DNA of 64,000 nucleotides. Source: J027 sp965215855. GTDB lineage: Bacteria; Chloroflexota; Anaerolineae; Aggregatilineales; J027. This document shows positions 16,543 through 25,567 of this stretch, piece by piece. Below the pieces are notes generated by a model. It did no database searches. It was not told where the DNA came from and saw only the letters and a list, made by a program, of their open reading frames with translations. Both the position numbers and the translations under genes were made by a program. The DNA is taken from assembly GCA_965215855.1 (NCBI GenBank), contig CBDCER010000002.1, forward strand, positions 310,001 through 374,000. The letters run 5' to 3'. How positions within the stretch are numbered: position 1 is the stretch's first letter; each line of letters begins with the position of its first letter.

Positions 16543-17905
16543 TCTGAACATCCTGACGCCGGATGCGGTGCGATGTTTGGATATAGCCGTTGCTGCCGCC
16601 CGCGAACGCCATTATCCCTATGTGGACACTGAGCATCTGTTGATTGGTATCTTGAATACGGATATGGGTGACAATGTGTTGGCGGCCAGTGGTGTAGCGG
16701 CGGACGAGTTGTTGCAGGCGATTCTAAATGAACTGAGTATGGTGCGTGAAGAGCCGTTGAAACAACTGAATGGCCTGACACGCAACGCTACCCAAGCTCT
16801 GTTCCGTGCTCAAGACATCGCACAATCACTGGCGTCGCAGCATCTCAATAGCGGCCACATCCTGCTCAGTTTGTTGAGAGAACCTGATCCGTTTCTGGCG
16901 GATGTTCTGTCACAATACCCACAGCTTGACCTAGATCAGATACAGGCATCCGTTATCAGTCAGAGTGCTGTGCCTTCCAGCACATTTGAGAAACACTGGC
17001 GACCCGCCACCTGGGAAACAGCGAAATATCTGGTTGGTAAAGGAACTGCTAGAACTGCGGCCAAAGTTACACCGATTCGTGGCAATGTCCGCATCGCACC
17101 GGCCGCCGCACAACGTCGCTCAACAACCCGCGCTCCTGGCGAGAGTTGGATGCCAGCCTGGGCAGCATTGCTTTTGCTGGCAGCGGTGATCTCTGGTGCA
17201 ATCATGCGACCCGACATCGCTGTGCCAGTGGTGATCGTGGTTGGGGGATGGATCATCTCGCTGGTTCTGCACGAATTTGGGCACGCGCTGGTGGCATATT
17301 GGGGCGGGGATCATACTGTCGTGGAAAAAGGGTATCTCTCACTCAACCCCATGAAATATATGCACCCATTACTCAGTATCGGCCTGCCGATGCTCTTTTT
17401 GTTGATGGGCGGCATCGGGCTGCCGGGCGGCGCGGTTTATATCGAGCGTCACCGATTGCGAAGCAGATATTGGGGAGCTGCCGTATCAGCCGCCGGGCCG
17501 TTTGCCAACCTCATCTGTTTGCTGGTGTTTTCTGCGCCGTTTTGGACAGGCTATGTTGATAATGCGGAATATGTGGCTCGCAGTGATTTATGGAGTGCGG
17601 TGGCGTTTCTGGCCTGGCTGCAAGGCACAGCTATTCTATTTAACCTGATTCCTTTCCCGCCGCTGGATGGGTTTGGCATTATTGAGCCATTTTTGCCGGA
17701 AGACCTCGCCATCAACCTGCGTTCGATGGGATTCGCGGGGTTGTTTCTCATCATCTTGATCTTCTGGTTGCCGCGCACCGACAACGGGTTTCATCCTGCC
17801 GACGCCTTCTTTGACCAGGTTGATAGCATCGCAGATCAAGTAGAAGTGCAAATCTATCAGTCCAGACAGGGCTGGGATAATTTTCAATTCTGGGAAGATA
17901 ATTAA
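16532..17905 (+). CDS. Clp_N domain fused to an M50 (site-2) membrane metalloprotease
   Basis: 457 residues. Residues 1-140 hold two Clp_N-type repeats (LTPDAVRCLDIAVAAARE with TEHLLIGIL, then LTRNATQALFRAQDIAQ with SGHILLSLL), the adaptor-binding module of ClpA/ClpC chaperones. A linker to residue 205 leads into membrane segments. The site-2-protease zinc site HEFGH is at 247-251 and the third ligand in NLIPFPPLDG at 371-380. At least five helices are predicted. No AAA+ module is present. It starts inside sufU and is co-transcribed with it. The fusion implies that a cytoplasmic substrate or adaptor is recruited to an intramembrane protease (inference). Confidence 0.85.
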   Translation: MTINLNILTPDAVRCLDIAVAAARERHYPYVDTEHLLIGILNTDMGDNVLAASGVAADELLQAILNELSMVREEPLKQLNGLTRNATQALFRAQDIAQSLASQHLNSGHILLSLLREPDPFLADVLSQYPQLDLDQIQASVISQSAVPSSTFEKHWRPATWETAKYLVGKGTARTAAKVTPIRGNVRIAPAAAQRRSTTRAPGESWMPAWAALLLLAAVISGAIMRPDIAVPVVIVVGGWIISLVLHEFGHALVAYWGGDHTVVEKGYLSLNPMKYMHPLLSIGLPMLFLLMGGIGLPGGAVYIERHRLRSRYWGAAVSAAGPFANLICLLVFSAPFWTGYVDNAEYVARSDLWSAVAFLAWLQGTAILFNLIPFPPLDGFGIIEPFLPEDLAINLRSMGFAGLFLIILIFWLPRTDNGFHPADAFFDQVDSIADQVEVQIYQSRQGWDNFQFWEDN

Positions 17906-17918
17906 CGGAGGATTCATT

Positions 17919-18251
17919 GTGGCTGGATATGTTACTGTTGCAACAGTTGATCAATTGCCACCTGGGGAGCGCATCGTCGTTGAAATCGGGGAGATGTATG
18001 TCGCGGTATTCAACGTGGGCGGAAAATTCTACGCGATTGAGGATTTCTGTACACATGATGAAGGGCCGCTGGCAGAAGGTGAACTCCATGCTGATGCCGA
18101 CAACCCCAAAATCGAGTGCGACCGACATGGGGCGACGTTTGAATTGAAGACGGGCAAACCAACTTTTCCGGCGGTGGTTCCGGTGTCCCGTTTTGCGGTG
18201 CAGGTGCGGGACAGTGAGATTCAGGTGAATGTGGACGAGCCACTGCAATAA
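17919..18251 (+). CDS. Rieske [2Fe-2S] ferredoxin (NirD/CarAc type)
   Basis: 110-residue soluble Rieske protein. The two ligand motifs are DFCTHDEGPL (C-x-H) and ECDRHGATFEL (C-x2-H), with the usual hydrophobic strand order around them. No membrane anchor is present, so it is probably a small electron carrier. The GTG at 17919 is preceded by GGAGG. It ends the suf operon 13 bases after the protease gene and is followed by a good terminator. It may be a client of, or an electron donor to, Fe-S assembly. Confidence 0.93.
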   Translation: MAGYVTVATVDQLPPGERIVVEIGEMYVAVFNVGGKFYAIEDFCTHDEGPLAEGELHADADNPKIECDRHGATFELKTGKPTFPAVVPVSRFAVQVRDSEIQVNVDEPLQ

Positions 18252-18272
18252 ACTACAAATCGCGGTTATTTC

Positions 18273-18305
18273 AAAAGCCCCATGAGTTCTTCTCTGGGGC
18301 TTTCT
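18273..18305 (+). terminator. Terminator of the suf operon
   Basis: AAAAGCCCC and GGGGCTTTCT form an 8-bp stem around a 14-base loop, ending in TTT, about 22 bases past the Rieske gene stop. Confidence 0.8.
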
Positions 18306-18380
18306 GATTCGCAATAATTCTGACGAGGGACCATATGCGCCGACCAGCAACTGTCAGTGTGGAGAAAACACTATAGGTAT

Positions 18381-19352
18381 CTAAAAAATCTCAGCCTGCG
18401 ACTCGGCGGCTTTGGCAGCGTCGTCCACCATGCCCAACTTCGCAAATATCAGCGTGGCAGCTTGCAATTGACGGGCGGCTGGCACACGACGGCCTCGCTT
18501 GGCAAGGCTGCGAGCATGCACGAGCATGGTGCGAGCGACTTCGCCTTCGGACTCCAACTCCTCGAATGACTCAACAGACGCTTTGAAATAGTCATCGGGA
18601 TTGGTCGAGAAATCGGCTTCATCGTTGGCGGGCGGTGTTTCAAGAGCCGTCAACACTTCGCCGACGGTACGGCTGGCAAGTCCGAGAACCAGTGGCTCTT
18701 TAATCTCTCTGGCAAGTTTTAGCGCCTGCCGGGCACGCTCCCAAGCTCCTTGCAGATCATTTTCATTGAGATGAATAATCGCCATCCCATGACAGATTTC
18801 GGCCAATAAACCGGGAAGTGTGTTCTTATGTTCTGCGGGCCATTGATCAGACAATTGCTGGGCTTCTTGCAGTGCAGTACGGGCGCTTCTGAAATGCCCC
18901 ATGCTGATCAGCATCAATCCTTCATTAGAACGAGCGACCGCCTGAGCGCGTAAATCACCTAAATGGATAGCCTTTTCATAAGCAGCGTGGAACAGGCGAC
19001 GCGCACGGGTGAAATCGCCCTTCTGACGATAACTCTCACCCAGATTGAGGTCGCAACTCATCAAACGACTTTCATTGCCTAGCAGTTCATAGAGATCGCG
19101 GGCTTGCTCGAAGTGACGAATGCTGACATTCAGATTGGACCGATAGCCCTGCATATAGCCGAGCAGAAATTCAACACGGGCCTCATTTGCCATACAACTG
19201 CCTGCACAATCCTCCCGCTTCAATCGCTTGAAGGTTTCGACAGCGGTTTCAAACGGCAATTTGCCTGATTCCCATTCACGCAAAACCTCAAGGCAGCGTT
19301 GGTTGAATTCGGGGGATACATCTTGTGGTTGAGTAGATGATGAAGAGGCCAT
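18381..19352 (-). CDS. TPR-repeat protein
   Basis: 323 residues, all helical, with tetratricopeptide-like repeats at regular 34-40 residue spacing: SIRHFEQARDLYELLGNESR, DFTRARRLFHAAYEKAIHLG, HFRSARTALQEAQQLSDQW and DLQGAWERARQALKLAREI. No signal peptide, membrane segment or enzymatic domain is visible, so it is probably a cytoplasmic scaffold. It is monocistronic and leftward, convergent with the suf operon and divergent from the deacetylase gene. Partner unknown. Confidence 0.8.
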   Translation of the reverse strand: MASSSSTQPQDVSPEFNQRCLEVLREWESGKLPFETAVETFKRLKREDCAGSCMANEARVEFLLGYMQGYRSNLNVSIRHFEQARDLYELLGNESRLMSCDLNLGESYRQKGDFTRARRLFHAAYEKAIHLGDLRAQAVARSNEGLMLISMGHFRSARTALQEAQQLSDQWPAEHKNTLPGLLAEICHGMAIIHLNENDLQGAWERARQALKLAREIKEPLVLGLASRTVGEVLTALETPPANDEADFSTNPDDYFKASVESFEELESEGEVARTMLVHARSLAKRGRRVPAARQLQAATLIFAKLGMVDDAAKAAESQAEIF

Positions 19353-19565
19353 TGAAAGCTCCGCAACAAAACATGGACTATTTTGTCTATCTTATTCAAT
19401 CATAACAACTGGGGTTCAATTCGTCCAGTTTTGAAACCGTTAACAAACGCAAGAAATATCGGAGATACTCAGCTACATATGGATACATTGTGCTATATTC
19501 GCCCAATATAATTCGGTACAATGGAGTTTTGATAAGCAACAACACAATTGAGGACATGACAATCT

Positions 19566-20432
19566 ATGCCCCAACTCATCGTCAATGCCGACGACTTCGG
19601 TTTCAGCCCTGGTGTAAACAGTGGCATTATCCGCGCTTATAAAGAGGGTATCGTCACCTCGACAACCGTGATGATTAACCTAGATTATGCCGAATCCGGA
19701 TTGGAACAATTGTTGAAAGAAGCGCCCACCATCGGCATCGGGCTGCATATTAACCTGACACAAGGTCAACCAGTGGCTCCTGTCGCCCATGTGCCATCAC
19801 TGGTTGACAGCGAGGGTCAGTTTTACCCCGAAACGCGGCTACTGGATGTTGCATTCGGCTTTGATGGTGACGAGTTGTATGAGGAAATCGCGGCGCAAAT
19901 TGAGCTTTTTGTCGCCATCGCGGGACGCCCACCGACTCATCTGGACTCACATTTTCATGTGGCAATGCTGCACCCATTGGCATTGGAGGCGACGTTGGCG
20001 CTGGCAGCGGAACATGGGAATTTGCCACTGCGCGAGTCGAAGGTTGATGCTCCGCCCGCGGAAATCGTCGCTAAAATTCAGCGGTTTATACCCGAACTAC
20101 CCGATGCGCCCTTGCTGCAATTGATTCCACTTTTGAAGCAGATCATGGAACAAGAACCCATTCCCTACATGCCCGCTCACTTCGAGACAGGCTTCAATGG
20201 GCCGGACACAACGTTAGGTGATCTGTTGAATATCTTGGTTGCCCTACCGGAAGATCGTCCCACTGAATTGTTATGCCATCCGGGGATTGTCAATGATCCA
20301 CTGAATCCCAATGCGGAACTGCGTCAAAAAGAACTGGATAGCCTAACGCATCCGGCGGCGCGAGAAGTGATCAACCGCTACAATATCCAACTGATCAATT
20401 ACACGGCACTGCATCAAAGAACCGGAGAATGA
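19566..20432 (+). CDS. YdjC/ChbG-family carbohydrate deacetylase
   Basis: 288 residues. YdjC-fold enzymes remove acetyl groups from chito-oligosaccharides or similar sugars using a bound metal. The catalytic Asp pair is in IVNADDFGFSPGVNSG and metal ligands lie in THLDSHFHVAMLHP. ELLCHPGIVN supplies the C-terminal His. Length matches the family. GAGGA lies about 10 bases before the ATG. Its stop overlaps the next start (ATGA), indicating an operon with the following unknown genes. The natural sugar is not predictable. Confidence 0.88.
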   Translation: MPQLIVNADDFGFSPGVNSGIIRAYKEGIVTSTTVMINLDYAESGLEQLLKEAPTIGIGLHINLTQGQPVAPVAHVPSLVDSEGQFYPETRLLDVAFGFDGDELYEEIAAQIELFVAIAGRPPTHLDSHFHVAMLHPLALEATLALAAEHGNLPLRESKVDAPPAEIVAKIQRFIPELPDAPLLQLIPLLKQIMEQEPIPYMPAHFETGFNGPDTTLGDLLNILVALPEDRPTELLCHPGIVNDPLNPNAELRQKELDSLTHPAAREVINRYNIQLINYTALHQRTGE

Positions 20433-21190
20433 TAACCATGACACATGATGCGCCTAACCCGGATGACGACAAAGATATTGATGCTGCAACTCATTCGCTG
20501 CTGGATAGTCTGGACGATGAATTGAAACCAGCTCAACCACCGCCGGATGCGGCAACAGAGGCACTGTTGCAATCGCTGAACGACATAAAACCTCAAACGG
20601 TGAGTGAACCTCTGGCAGCAGCGGTTGTCGATGAAGCAACAGAAGACGCAACACGCTATCGCTATCGAATTGCAGCGGCGTTGCCCAAGACCTTGCAGGA
20701 AGCCATTACTGAGGCATTGGACACAGTGGATCTCGACCCCGCTGTAGGCATGTTCCAGTGGCAGGCGAGTTTTGAGGTTGAGCGCATGGATGTGTTGCGT
20801 GCGGCGTTGAATGAATGGTCTCAGGAACATCTGCCTATCGAGACCGGCACTGAAAAGGTGTATTGTGCGGTCGAAGGTTCACAGACCTATGTCGCAGGAT
20901 GGACGCTCGCCAACACATCCGCAATTTATCAGGCTCAAAATGCACTGACAACGAGTCTGGCCGCCATTGTCACACCGTTGGCCGGGGAATCGGCAGTTTT
21001 TCGCACGATACTACCCGTGATGGTCGGTGTGCCAGCAGATCGTTTCCCGCAATTGGTGGCGCATTTACACGGACAGTTTACGCCGGAAACCTGGTCTATT
21101 CAGTCGCTTGAGATACTCCGTATCCCAATTGATGATAATGGCGTGATCATGACGGGAGCCGAATGGGAAGTTGTGAACAACCCAATATAA
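20429..21190 (+). CDS. Hypothetical soluble protein, faintly 2H-phosphoesterase-like
   Basis: 253 residues. The first 70 are acidic and disordered. The rest shows two similar alpha/beta halves (FQWQASFEVERMDVLRAAL and RTILPVMVGVPADRFPQLV) arranged like the LigT/2'-5' RNA ligase fold, but the H-x-T catalytic motifs of that family are not present, so the assignment is tentative. The start overlaps the deacetylase stop, and an ATG at 20438 is an alternative. It is followed after three bases by a membrane protein gene. No function proposed. Confidence 0.5.
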   Translation: MITMTHDAPNPDDDKDIDAATHSLLDSLDDELKPAQPPPDAATEALLQSLNDIKPQTVSEPLAAAVVDEATEDATRYRYRIAAALPKTLQEAITEALDTVDLDPAVGMFQWQASFEVERMDVLRAALNEWSQEHLPIETGTEKVYCAVEGSQTYVAGWTLANTSAIYQAQNALTTSLAAIVTPLAGESAVFRTILPVMVGVPADRFPQLVAHLHGQFTPETWSIQSLEILRIPIDDNGVIMTGAEWEVVNNPI

Positions 21191-21193
21191 GCG

Positions 21194-21931
21194 ATGGACC
21201 GCCCGCCTAACCCTCACTTCCAGCGACTTACGCCCCACGACAGTGGTTTTACGGCGGCGGTCGGCGCAACGCTGGGTTTCATATTTCATTTCCTGGTCTT
21301 GCAGGGGCTTTTTGCCAACCTTTACGACAACAATTCTTATCTGATAATCACGTTGATGCCTGCCCTGGCCGTTCCGCCTATGATTGCGCTGTATGCAGCC
21401 CGCTTCACTGCCCAGCATTGCCGCAGGGAGAACTATGAATGGCTGTATCTAACTTCATTGAGCAACGCGCAATTGGTGTGGGGCTATGTGCGGGCAGTGA
21501 CACAACGCACCGGATTTTTGGTTGGCTTTCAACGGGGGATAGTGATCATACACACGGTCATCGTGATTTTCATTTGGAGAGTCACGGTGTTGTTTGAAGA
21601 AGAGGTGTTCTCCACCGAGCTGGCCGTTAGTCTCTTAGGGCCTATGACTGGATTGCTGGTTTTTAACCGGCTGCCAGTTGCGCTAGGGGTCGGGTTTGGA
21701 CTGCGATTCCGACATGTGCTTTATGCGACACTGAGTGCTTTGCTGCTGACCCTTTTGCTGTTTGCGATCTGGGTGCAAAGCAGTATGCGACTGGTGCTGC
21801 CGGTGTTTCTGGACGCCAGTTCGCCTGAAACAGTGTATCCCCCTGTAATAGCTTTGCTGGCGACACCCTATCTGGGAAGCCTGGGGATTACCCTGATGAG
21901 CTATCGTTGGGCACGATTGCAACGTGGCTAA
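21194..21931 (+). CDS. Integral membrane protein of unknown function
   Basis: 245 residues with about six transmembrane segments (near residues 17-36, 47-66, 113-133, 145-165, 178-200 and 215-235). The middle resembles an ABC-2-type permease in spacing (YEWLYLTSLSNAQLVWGYV), but no ATPase gene is adjacent and the similarity is weak. It is third in the operon starting with the YdjC deacetylase. Not recognised with confidence. Confidence 0.5.
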   Translation: MDRPPNPHFQRLTPHDSGFTAAVGATLGFIFHFLVLQGLFANLYDNNSYLIITLMPALAVPPMIALYAARFTAQHCRRENYEWLYLTSLSNAQLVWGYVRAVTQRTGFLVGFQRGIVIIHTVIVIFIWRVTVLFEEEVFSTELAVSLLGPMTGLLVFNRLPVALGVGFGLRFRHVLYATLSALLLTLLLFAIWVQSSMRLVLPVFLDASSPETVYPPVIALLATPYLGSLGITLMSYRWARLQRG

Positions 21932-21998
21932 TCGGTAATATCTGGGCAGCAAAACACGTCAATTTTCGTGAACAAAATAACAAATAAAGGAACTGTTT

Positions 21999-22526
21999 TT
22001 GAACAGACGATTTGGGCCAATTTTCCTCTTCGCCTCAATTTTTCTGGGCGGGTTGATGGTTTGGTTGGGGCGCGTAGATAGCCTAGATTTGGGGCCACCG
22101 GCTCCACGCACTGGCGCACCCGCGCCCGATTTCACGCTGGTTGACCTGGAAGGCAACACGCACAAGCTCTCGGAATATGTGGGGCAGGCGGTTATCATCA
22201 ACTTCTGGTCGGTGTATTGTGTGCCGTGTCGTGCCGAAATGCCGGATTTGCAACAGGTTTATGAGGAATATCAGGATCAGGGGTTGGTATTGCTGGCAGT
22301 TAACCAGAATGAACCACCAAATGAGGTGGATGGCTTTATTGACGACTATGACCTAACATTCCCCATTCTGTATGACACAGGTTTTGAGGTCAGCCGCGAC
22401 TATGAAATCGAGTCATTCCCAACTACATATTTTGTTGACCGACGGGGGCGCGTCCGTCATGTCACGTTCACCGGCCCGATGAGCGCGAGCTTTGTCGAAA
22501 GCCTAGTTTTGGATTTGCTGAAGTAG
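21999..22526 (+). CDS. TlpA/ResA-like membrane-anchored thioredoxin
   Basis: 175 residues. An N-terminal membrane anchor (FGPIFLFASIFLGGLMVWL) is followed by APDFTLVDLEGNTHKLSEY and the redox active site NFWSVYCVPCRAEMPDL (C-V-P-C), then the cis-Pro region ESFPTTYFVD. Such proteins reduce disulfides outside the membrane, for example for cytochrome c maturation. The start is TTG at 21999 with AAAGGA nine bases upstream. It is co-oriented with an Lgt-like gene three bases downstream. Confidence 0.9.
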   Translation: MNRRFGPIFLFASIFLGGLMVWLGRVDSLDLGPPAPRTGAPAPDFTLVDLEGNTHKLSEYVGQAVIINFWSVYCVPCRAEMPDLQQVYEEYQDQGLVLLAVNQNEPPNEVDGFIDDYDLTFPILYDTGFEVSRDYEIESFPTTYFVDRRGRVRHVTFTGPMSASFVESLVLDLLK

Positions 22527-22529
22527 CCT

Positions 22530-23255
22530 ATGTATCGCACACTGCATATCGGTCCGGCAGCCTTGCAAACTGCCTTTGTTCTCTATCTGCTAGGTTTCTA
22601 TCTGGCAACAGAGTTTGCCACACGCAATGCAAAACGCCATCACACCAACGGCAACACGATCCAAAATGCCATGCTCGTGGGACTGGTCGGTGGATTAGTA
22701 GGCGCACGGTTGGTCTTTGCCGTGCTACATTGGGCAGCATATCAGGATGATTTGAGCGCATGGTTTTCGATTCGACCACAGGGATTGAATGTCGTCGGTG
22801 GGGTCATCGTTGGTAGCGCAGTGATGCTGGCATTTGGGCGCTGGCGGCGGGTTGCGCTGCGAGATTTTCTGGAAATCATCACGCCGGGTGTCGGCATTCT
22901 GATGGTCGTGCTGCCGCTGGCGTTTCTAGCAGAAGGCAGTGTCTTCGGCAAGGCCAGCGAGTTGCCCTGGGCCATTGAGTTGTGGGGTCTGAAGCGCCAT
23001 CCCACGCAAGTTTACGCGGCCATTGGAAGTGCCGTGACATTCGGCATCTGGTGGCGTTATCGAGACCGTCTGGATAATCATGAATTTCTGGTCATCGTCA
23101 CAGGGAACGCGCTGACGTGGATGCTGGTAGGCTTCTTGTTGGCCGAACCTGCCCTGGCATTGGAGAGCTATCGCCTGGTGCAGGTGATGGCATGGGCGGT
23201 GCTGGTCGTTGTGGCCTTCGCCTGGAATCTGTCGCAACAAACCATGCAATCATGA
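22530..23255 (+). CDS. Lgt-like (prolipoprotein diacylglyceryl transferase family) membrane protein
   Basis: 241 residues with about seven hydrophobic segments. Family landmarks are GLVGARLVFAVLHW, GLNVVGGVIVG (equivalent to the Lgt GG loop) and RHPTQVYAAIGSAV (the Lgt RHP-Q-Y motif). The conserved Arg-Gly of the long Lgt signature is not obvious and the protein is shorter than typical Lgt (about 270), so it may be an Lgt paralogue. Such shortened relatives often accompany TlpA-type thioredoxins. Its 3' end overlaps the convergent larA-like gene by six bases. Confidence 0.7.
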   Translation: MYRTLHIGPAALQTAFVLYLLGFYLATEFATRNAKRHHTNGNTIQNAMLVGLVGGLVGARLVFAVLHWAAYQDDLSAWFSIRPQGLNVVGGVIVGSAVMLAFGRWRRVALRDFLEIITPGVGILMVVLPLAFLAEGSVFGKASELPWAIELWGLKRHPTQVYAAIGSAVTFGIWWRYRDRLDNHEFLVIVTGNALTWMLVGFLLAEPALALESYRLVQVMAWAVLVVVAFAWNLSQQTMQS

Positions 23256-24518
23256 CATGGTGGAAACCGGCAACGTTTTCAGGGCATGGGGCACAATCAA
23301 TGCCGACGGTGTGGAGGTTCCCAACAGAATTTCGGTCATGGCGACAGCGGTTGGCATATCGGGTGCGTGGAGCAGACCGGTATCTTTCAAAAAGCCGGGT
23401 TTCTGGACGCCGACCAACACCATACGATAACGTTGCTGCAATTGAGCAATCATGAAGGCGCGTTGTTCCCCTGGGCGGCTGTCGTTTGTCAATAAATGCG
23501 AAATCAGATCAGGCGTCGGGCCAAAGCGACGCAGCAAATCGAGTGTGTTTTGCTCGCCCTGCCCCTGACCGCCCTTTTCTGGCAGCGGAGCCGGCACAAG
23601 AATCACGCCACCATCGCGGATAACAGGATGGGCACTGAGACCGATATAAGTCGCGGCTCGCGATGCCTGATAGAGATTGGCGTCTTTAGGTGCGCCTACG
23701 CCTGCGATCACGACATCATACGGTGCATTGGGAACCGGACATTCGTAGAGACAGCGGGCCTGCTTCACCAGCTTATCATGAACGTCATCGGGCGCGCCTG
23801 TCGCCAGATGTAGGATTTCCCCATCATTGTCCAACACAACGTTGATTGCATATTCGTGGCCGATTTTTGCGCCTGCTGCCTGCAAGAATCGCTGGAACGG
23901 GTTGCCTTCTACAGCACCGAGGCGTGTACCAGGCAGGTTGAGGAAAGCAGGGCTATGCGTGTGGGCGATGGTACCTGGGCCACCACAACCAATGACAGCC
24001 GTTTTGGTCCCGCCGCTATATCCGGCATACTGGTGCGGCTCGACAACACCGACCGTGATGATGGTCGCATCCAAGAGGAGGGGATTGATCTCAATAGGAA
24101 CGCCATTAATCATGCCCAAGCTGAGGACTGTCGTCGGATCATGATCTACGACCTCGAAATTACCCACCAACCAATCGCCCAGTTTGGCACGTTTTTCGGC
24201 GTCAGTGGAGCGACGGTGCATCCCTATGGCACACAATAGTTTTATGGATACACCAGTGGGTTGCAATATACGGATAATCGGCTCCAGCAAAGTTTGGTCG
24301 GGAGAAGCACGAGTAGCGTCTGTGAAAATGGCGACCAACGGACGGCGCATATCCACTATCTCGGCAATGTGGTGGGCGAAAGCCTCCAACTGTGCCCGAA
24401 TGTCATCAGCCGTCAAGGGTTGAGCTGTCTGGAATTGCTCGACAACATCCACCAAATCCCAGGTAGAAGGTAGATCGAAGGACAGGTTGCCGTCCCCGAA
24501 TGGCACGCAATAAGGCAT
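23250..24518 (-). CDS. LarA-family nickel-dependent racemase/epimerase (DUF2088)
   Basis: 422 residues. LarA enzymes use a nickel-pincer nucleotide to racemise 2-hydroxyacids. Aligning by eye to Lactobacillus LarA, cofactor and substrate residues are kept: Asp67 and Arg70 in FTDATRAS, His101 in IGMHRRST, His162 and the pincer-binding Lys172 in EPHQYAGYSGGTKTA, and His188 in IAHTHSP. No larB, larC or larE cofactor genes are in the window. The ATG at 24518 overlaps the stop of the upstream LysR gene, so the regulator and enzyme form one unit. The substrate may be lactate or another hydroxyacid. Confidence 0.88.
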   Translation of the reverse strand: MPYCVPFGDGNLSFDLPSTWDLVDVVEQFQTAQPLTADDIRAQLEAFAHHIAEIVDMRRPLVAIFTDATRASPDQTLLEPIIRILQPTGVSIKLLCAIGMHRRSTDAEKRAKLGDWLVGNFEVVDHDPTTVLSLGMINGVPIEINPLLLDATIITVGVVEPHQYAGYSGGTKTAVIGCGGPGTIAHTHSPAFLNLPGTRLGAVEGNPFQRFLQAAGAKIGHEYAINVVLDNDGEILHLATGAPDDVHDKLVKQARCLYECPVPNAPYDVVIAGVGAPKDANLYQASRAATYIGLSAHPVIRDGGVILVPAPLPEKGGQGQGEQNTLDLLRRFGPTPDLISHLLTNDSRPGEQRAFMIAQLQQRYRMVLVGVQKPGFLKDTGLLHAPDMPTAVAMTEILLGTSTPSALIVPHALKTLPVSTMS

Positions 24519-25441
24519 CAACGGCTCTCTTCTTCCAAAACCATGTGGAGTTGCGGAAAGCTCCCGGTCAGAAAGCTAACAAATGCACGAGTGATCGGGT
24601 TGAATGGTGCGCGTTTGTCCCAAATTAGACGGATGGTGCGCTGGAGTGTGGCGTTCTGAATGGGAAGGGCGTGCATAATATCGAGGCGGCATTCGTGCTG
24701 CACGACGTATTCAGGCAGGATCGTGATACCCAAACCCGCACCGACAGCGCGTTTGATGGCCTCCGGATTACCAAACTCGGCCACAATATCGAGGGTAACG
24801 TTGTGTTTTTGGAGCAAACTCTCCATCCAGGCGCGGGTATGGCTATTAGGCGGGCGGGCAATGAAGGGTTGAGCGTTTAGGGCCTCAAGCGGGATCATCT
24901 TGCGCTTGAACCAGGGATGGCCGCGCCCGACAATAACCATCTGATCGACTTCGCGCAACATCATCCGATCCAGGCGTTCGTCATCAGCAGGTTCGCCTTC
25001 GACAATCCCAAGATCCAGCGTGTGATTGAGAACCTGGCTCACGATTTGCGAGGTAACATCGGTGGTCAGCGAGGCAGTCAGATTGGGAAAACGCTGCTGG
25101 AAACCGCCGATCCAGTCTGGCAGTAAATAGACATCAGTGCCCGGCGTGGCTCCGAGGCGCAGTTGACCACTTGCCAGCAATTCCACATCGGTCACGGCGC
25201 TGGCGGCCTCGCGGACGAGTTGCAATATGCGCGTGGTGTAATCCAGCAAAATCTGACCAGCGGGGGTCAACGTGACACCACGTCGCCCTCGGATGAACAA
25301 CTGAGTCCCCAATTGACTTTCCAGATCTTGAATATGCTGACTGATGGCAGATTGAGTCAGGTAGAGCCGGTCAGCGGCTTTGCTGAAACTGCCCGCTTCG
25401 GTCACCGTTGCAAAGATTTCGAGTTTGTAGAGACTGAGCAT
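24518..25441 (-). CDS. LysR-family transcriptional regulator
   Basis: 307 residues. The N-terminal winged helix-turn-helix is LEIFATVTEAGSFSKAADRL with LTQSAISQHIQDLE. The effector-binding domain follows (residues 90-290, LRLGATPGTDVYLLPDW). The tail is close to the CbbR/CysL branch. It is co-transcribed with the LarA-like gene, which it probably controls, and is divergent from the rhodanese/TauE cluster. A 16-bp palindrome lies 20 bases upstream of its start codon. The ligand is unknown. Confidence 0.93.
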   Translation of the reverse strand: MLSLYKLEIFATVTEAGSFSKAADRLYLTQSAISQHIQDLESQLGTQLFIRGRRGVTLTPAGQILLDYTTRILQLVREAASAVTDVELLASGQLRLGATPGTDVYLLPDWIGGFQQRFPNLTASLTTDVTSQIVSQVLNHTLDLGIVEGEPADDERLDRMMLREVDQMVIVGRGHPWFKRKMIPLEALNAQPFIARPPNSHTRAWMESLLQKHNVTLDIVAEFGNPEAIKRAVGAGLGITILPEYVVQHECRLDIMHALPIQNATLQRTIRLIWDKRAPFNPITRAFVSFLTGSFPQLHMVLEEESR

Positions 25442-25460
25442 GGGACAGTTCCCTTGAGCT

Positions 25461-25476
25461 ATAAGCCATGACTTAT
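25461..25476. promoter_or_regulatory. Probable LysR operator
   Basis: ATAAGCCATGACTTAT is an ATAAG-N6-CTTAT inverted repeat, close to the T-N11-A form of LysR boxes. A related half site, TTATAAGC, follows at about 25484. It lies between the divergent LysR and rhodanese genes and could control both. Confidence 0.6.
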
Positions 25477-25567
25477 GTCAGATTATAAGCAATCTGCGCT
25501 GTTTCCCCTACCCTAAAACGCATAGAATTGCTGCATCAGGTCAATCCTATATCCTCGACGGTGCAAT

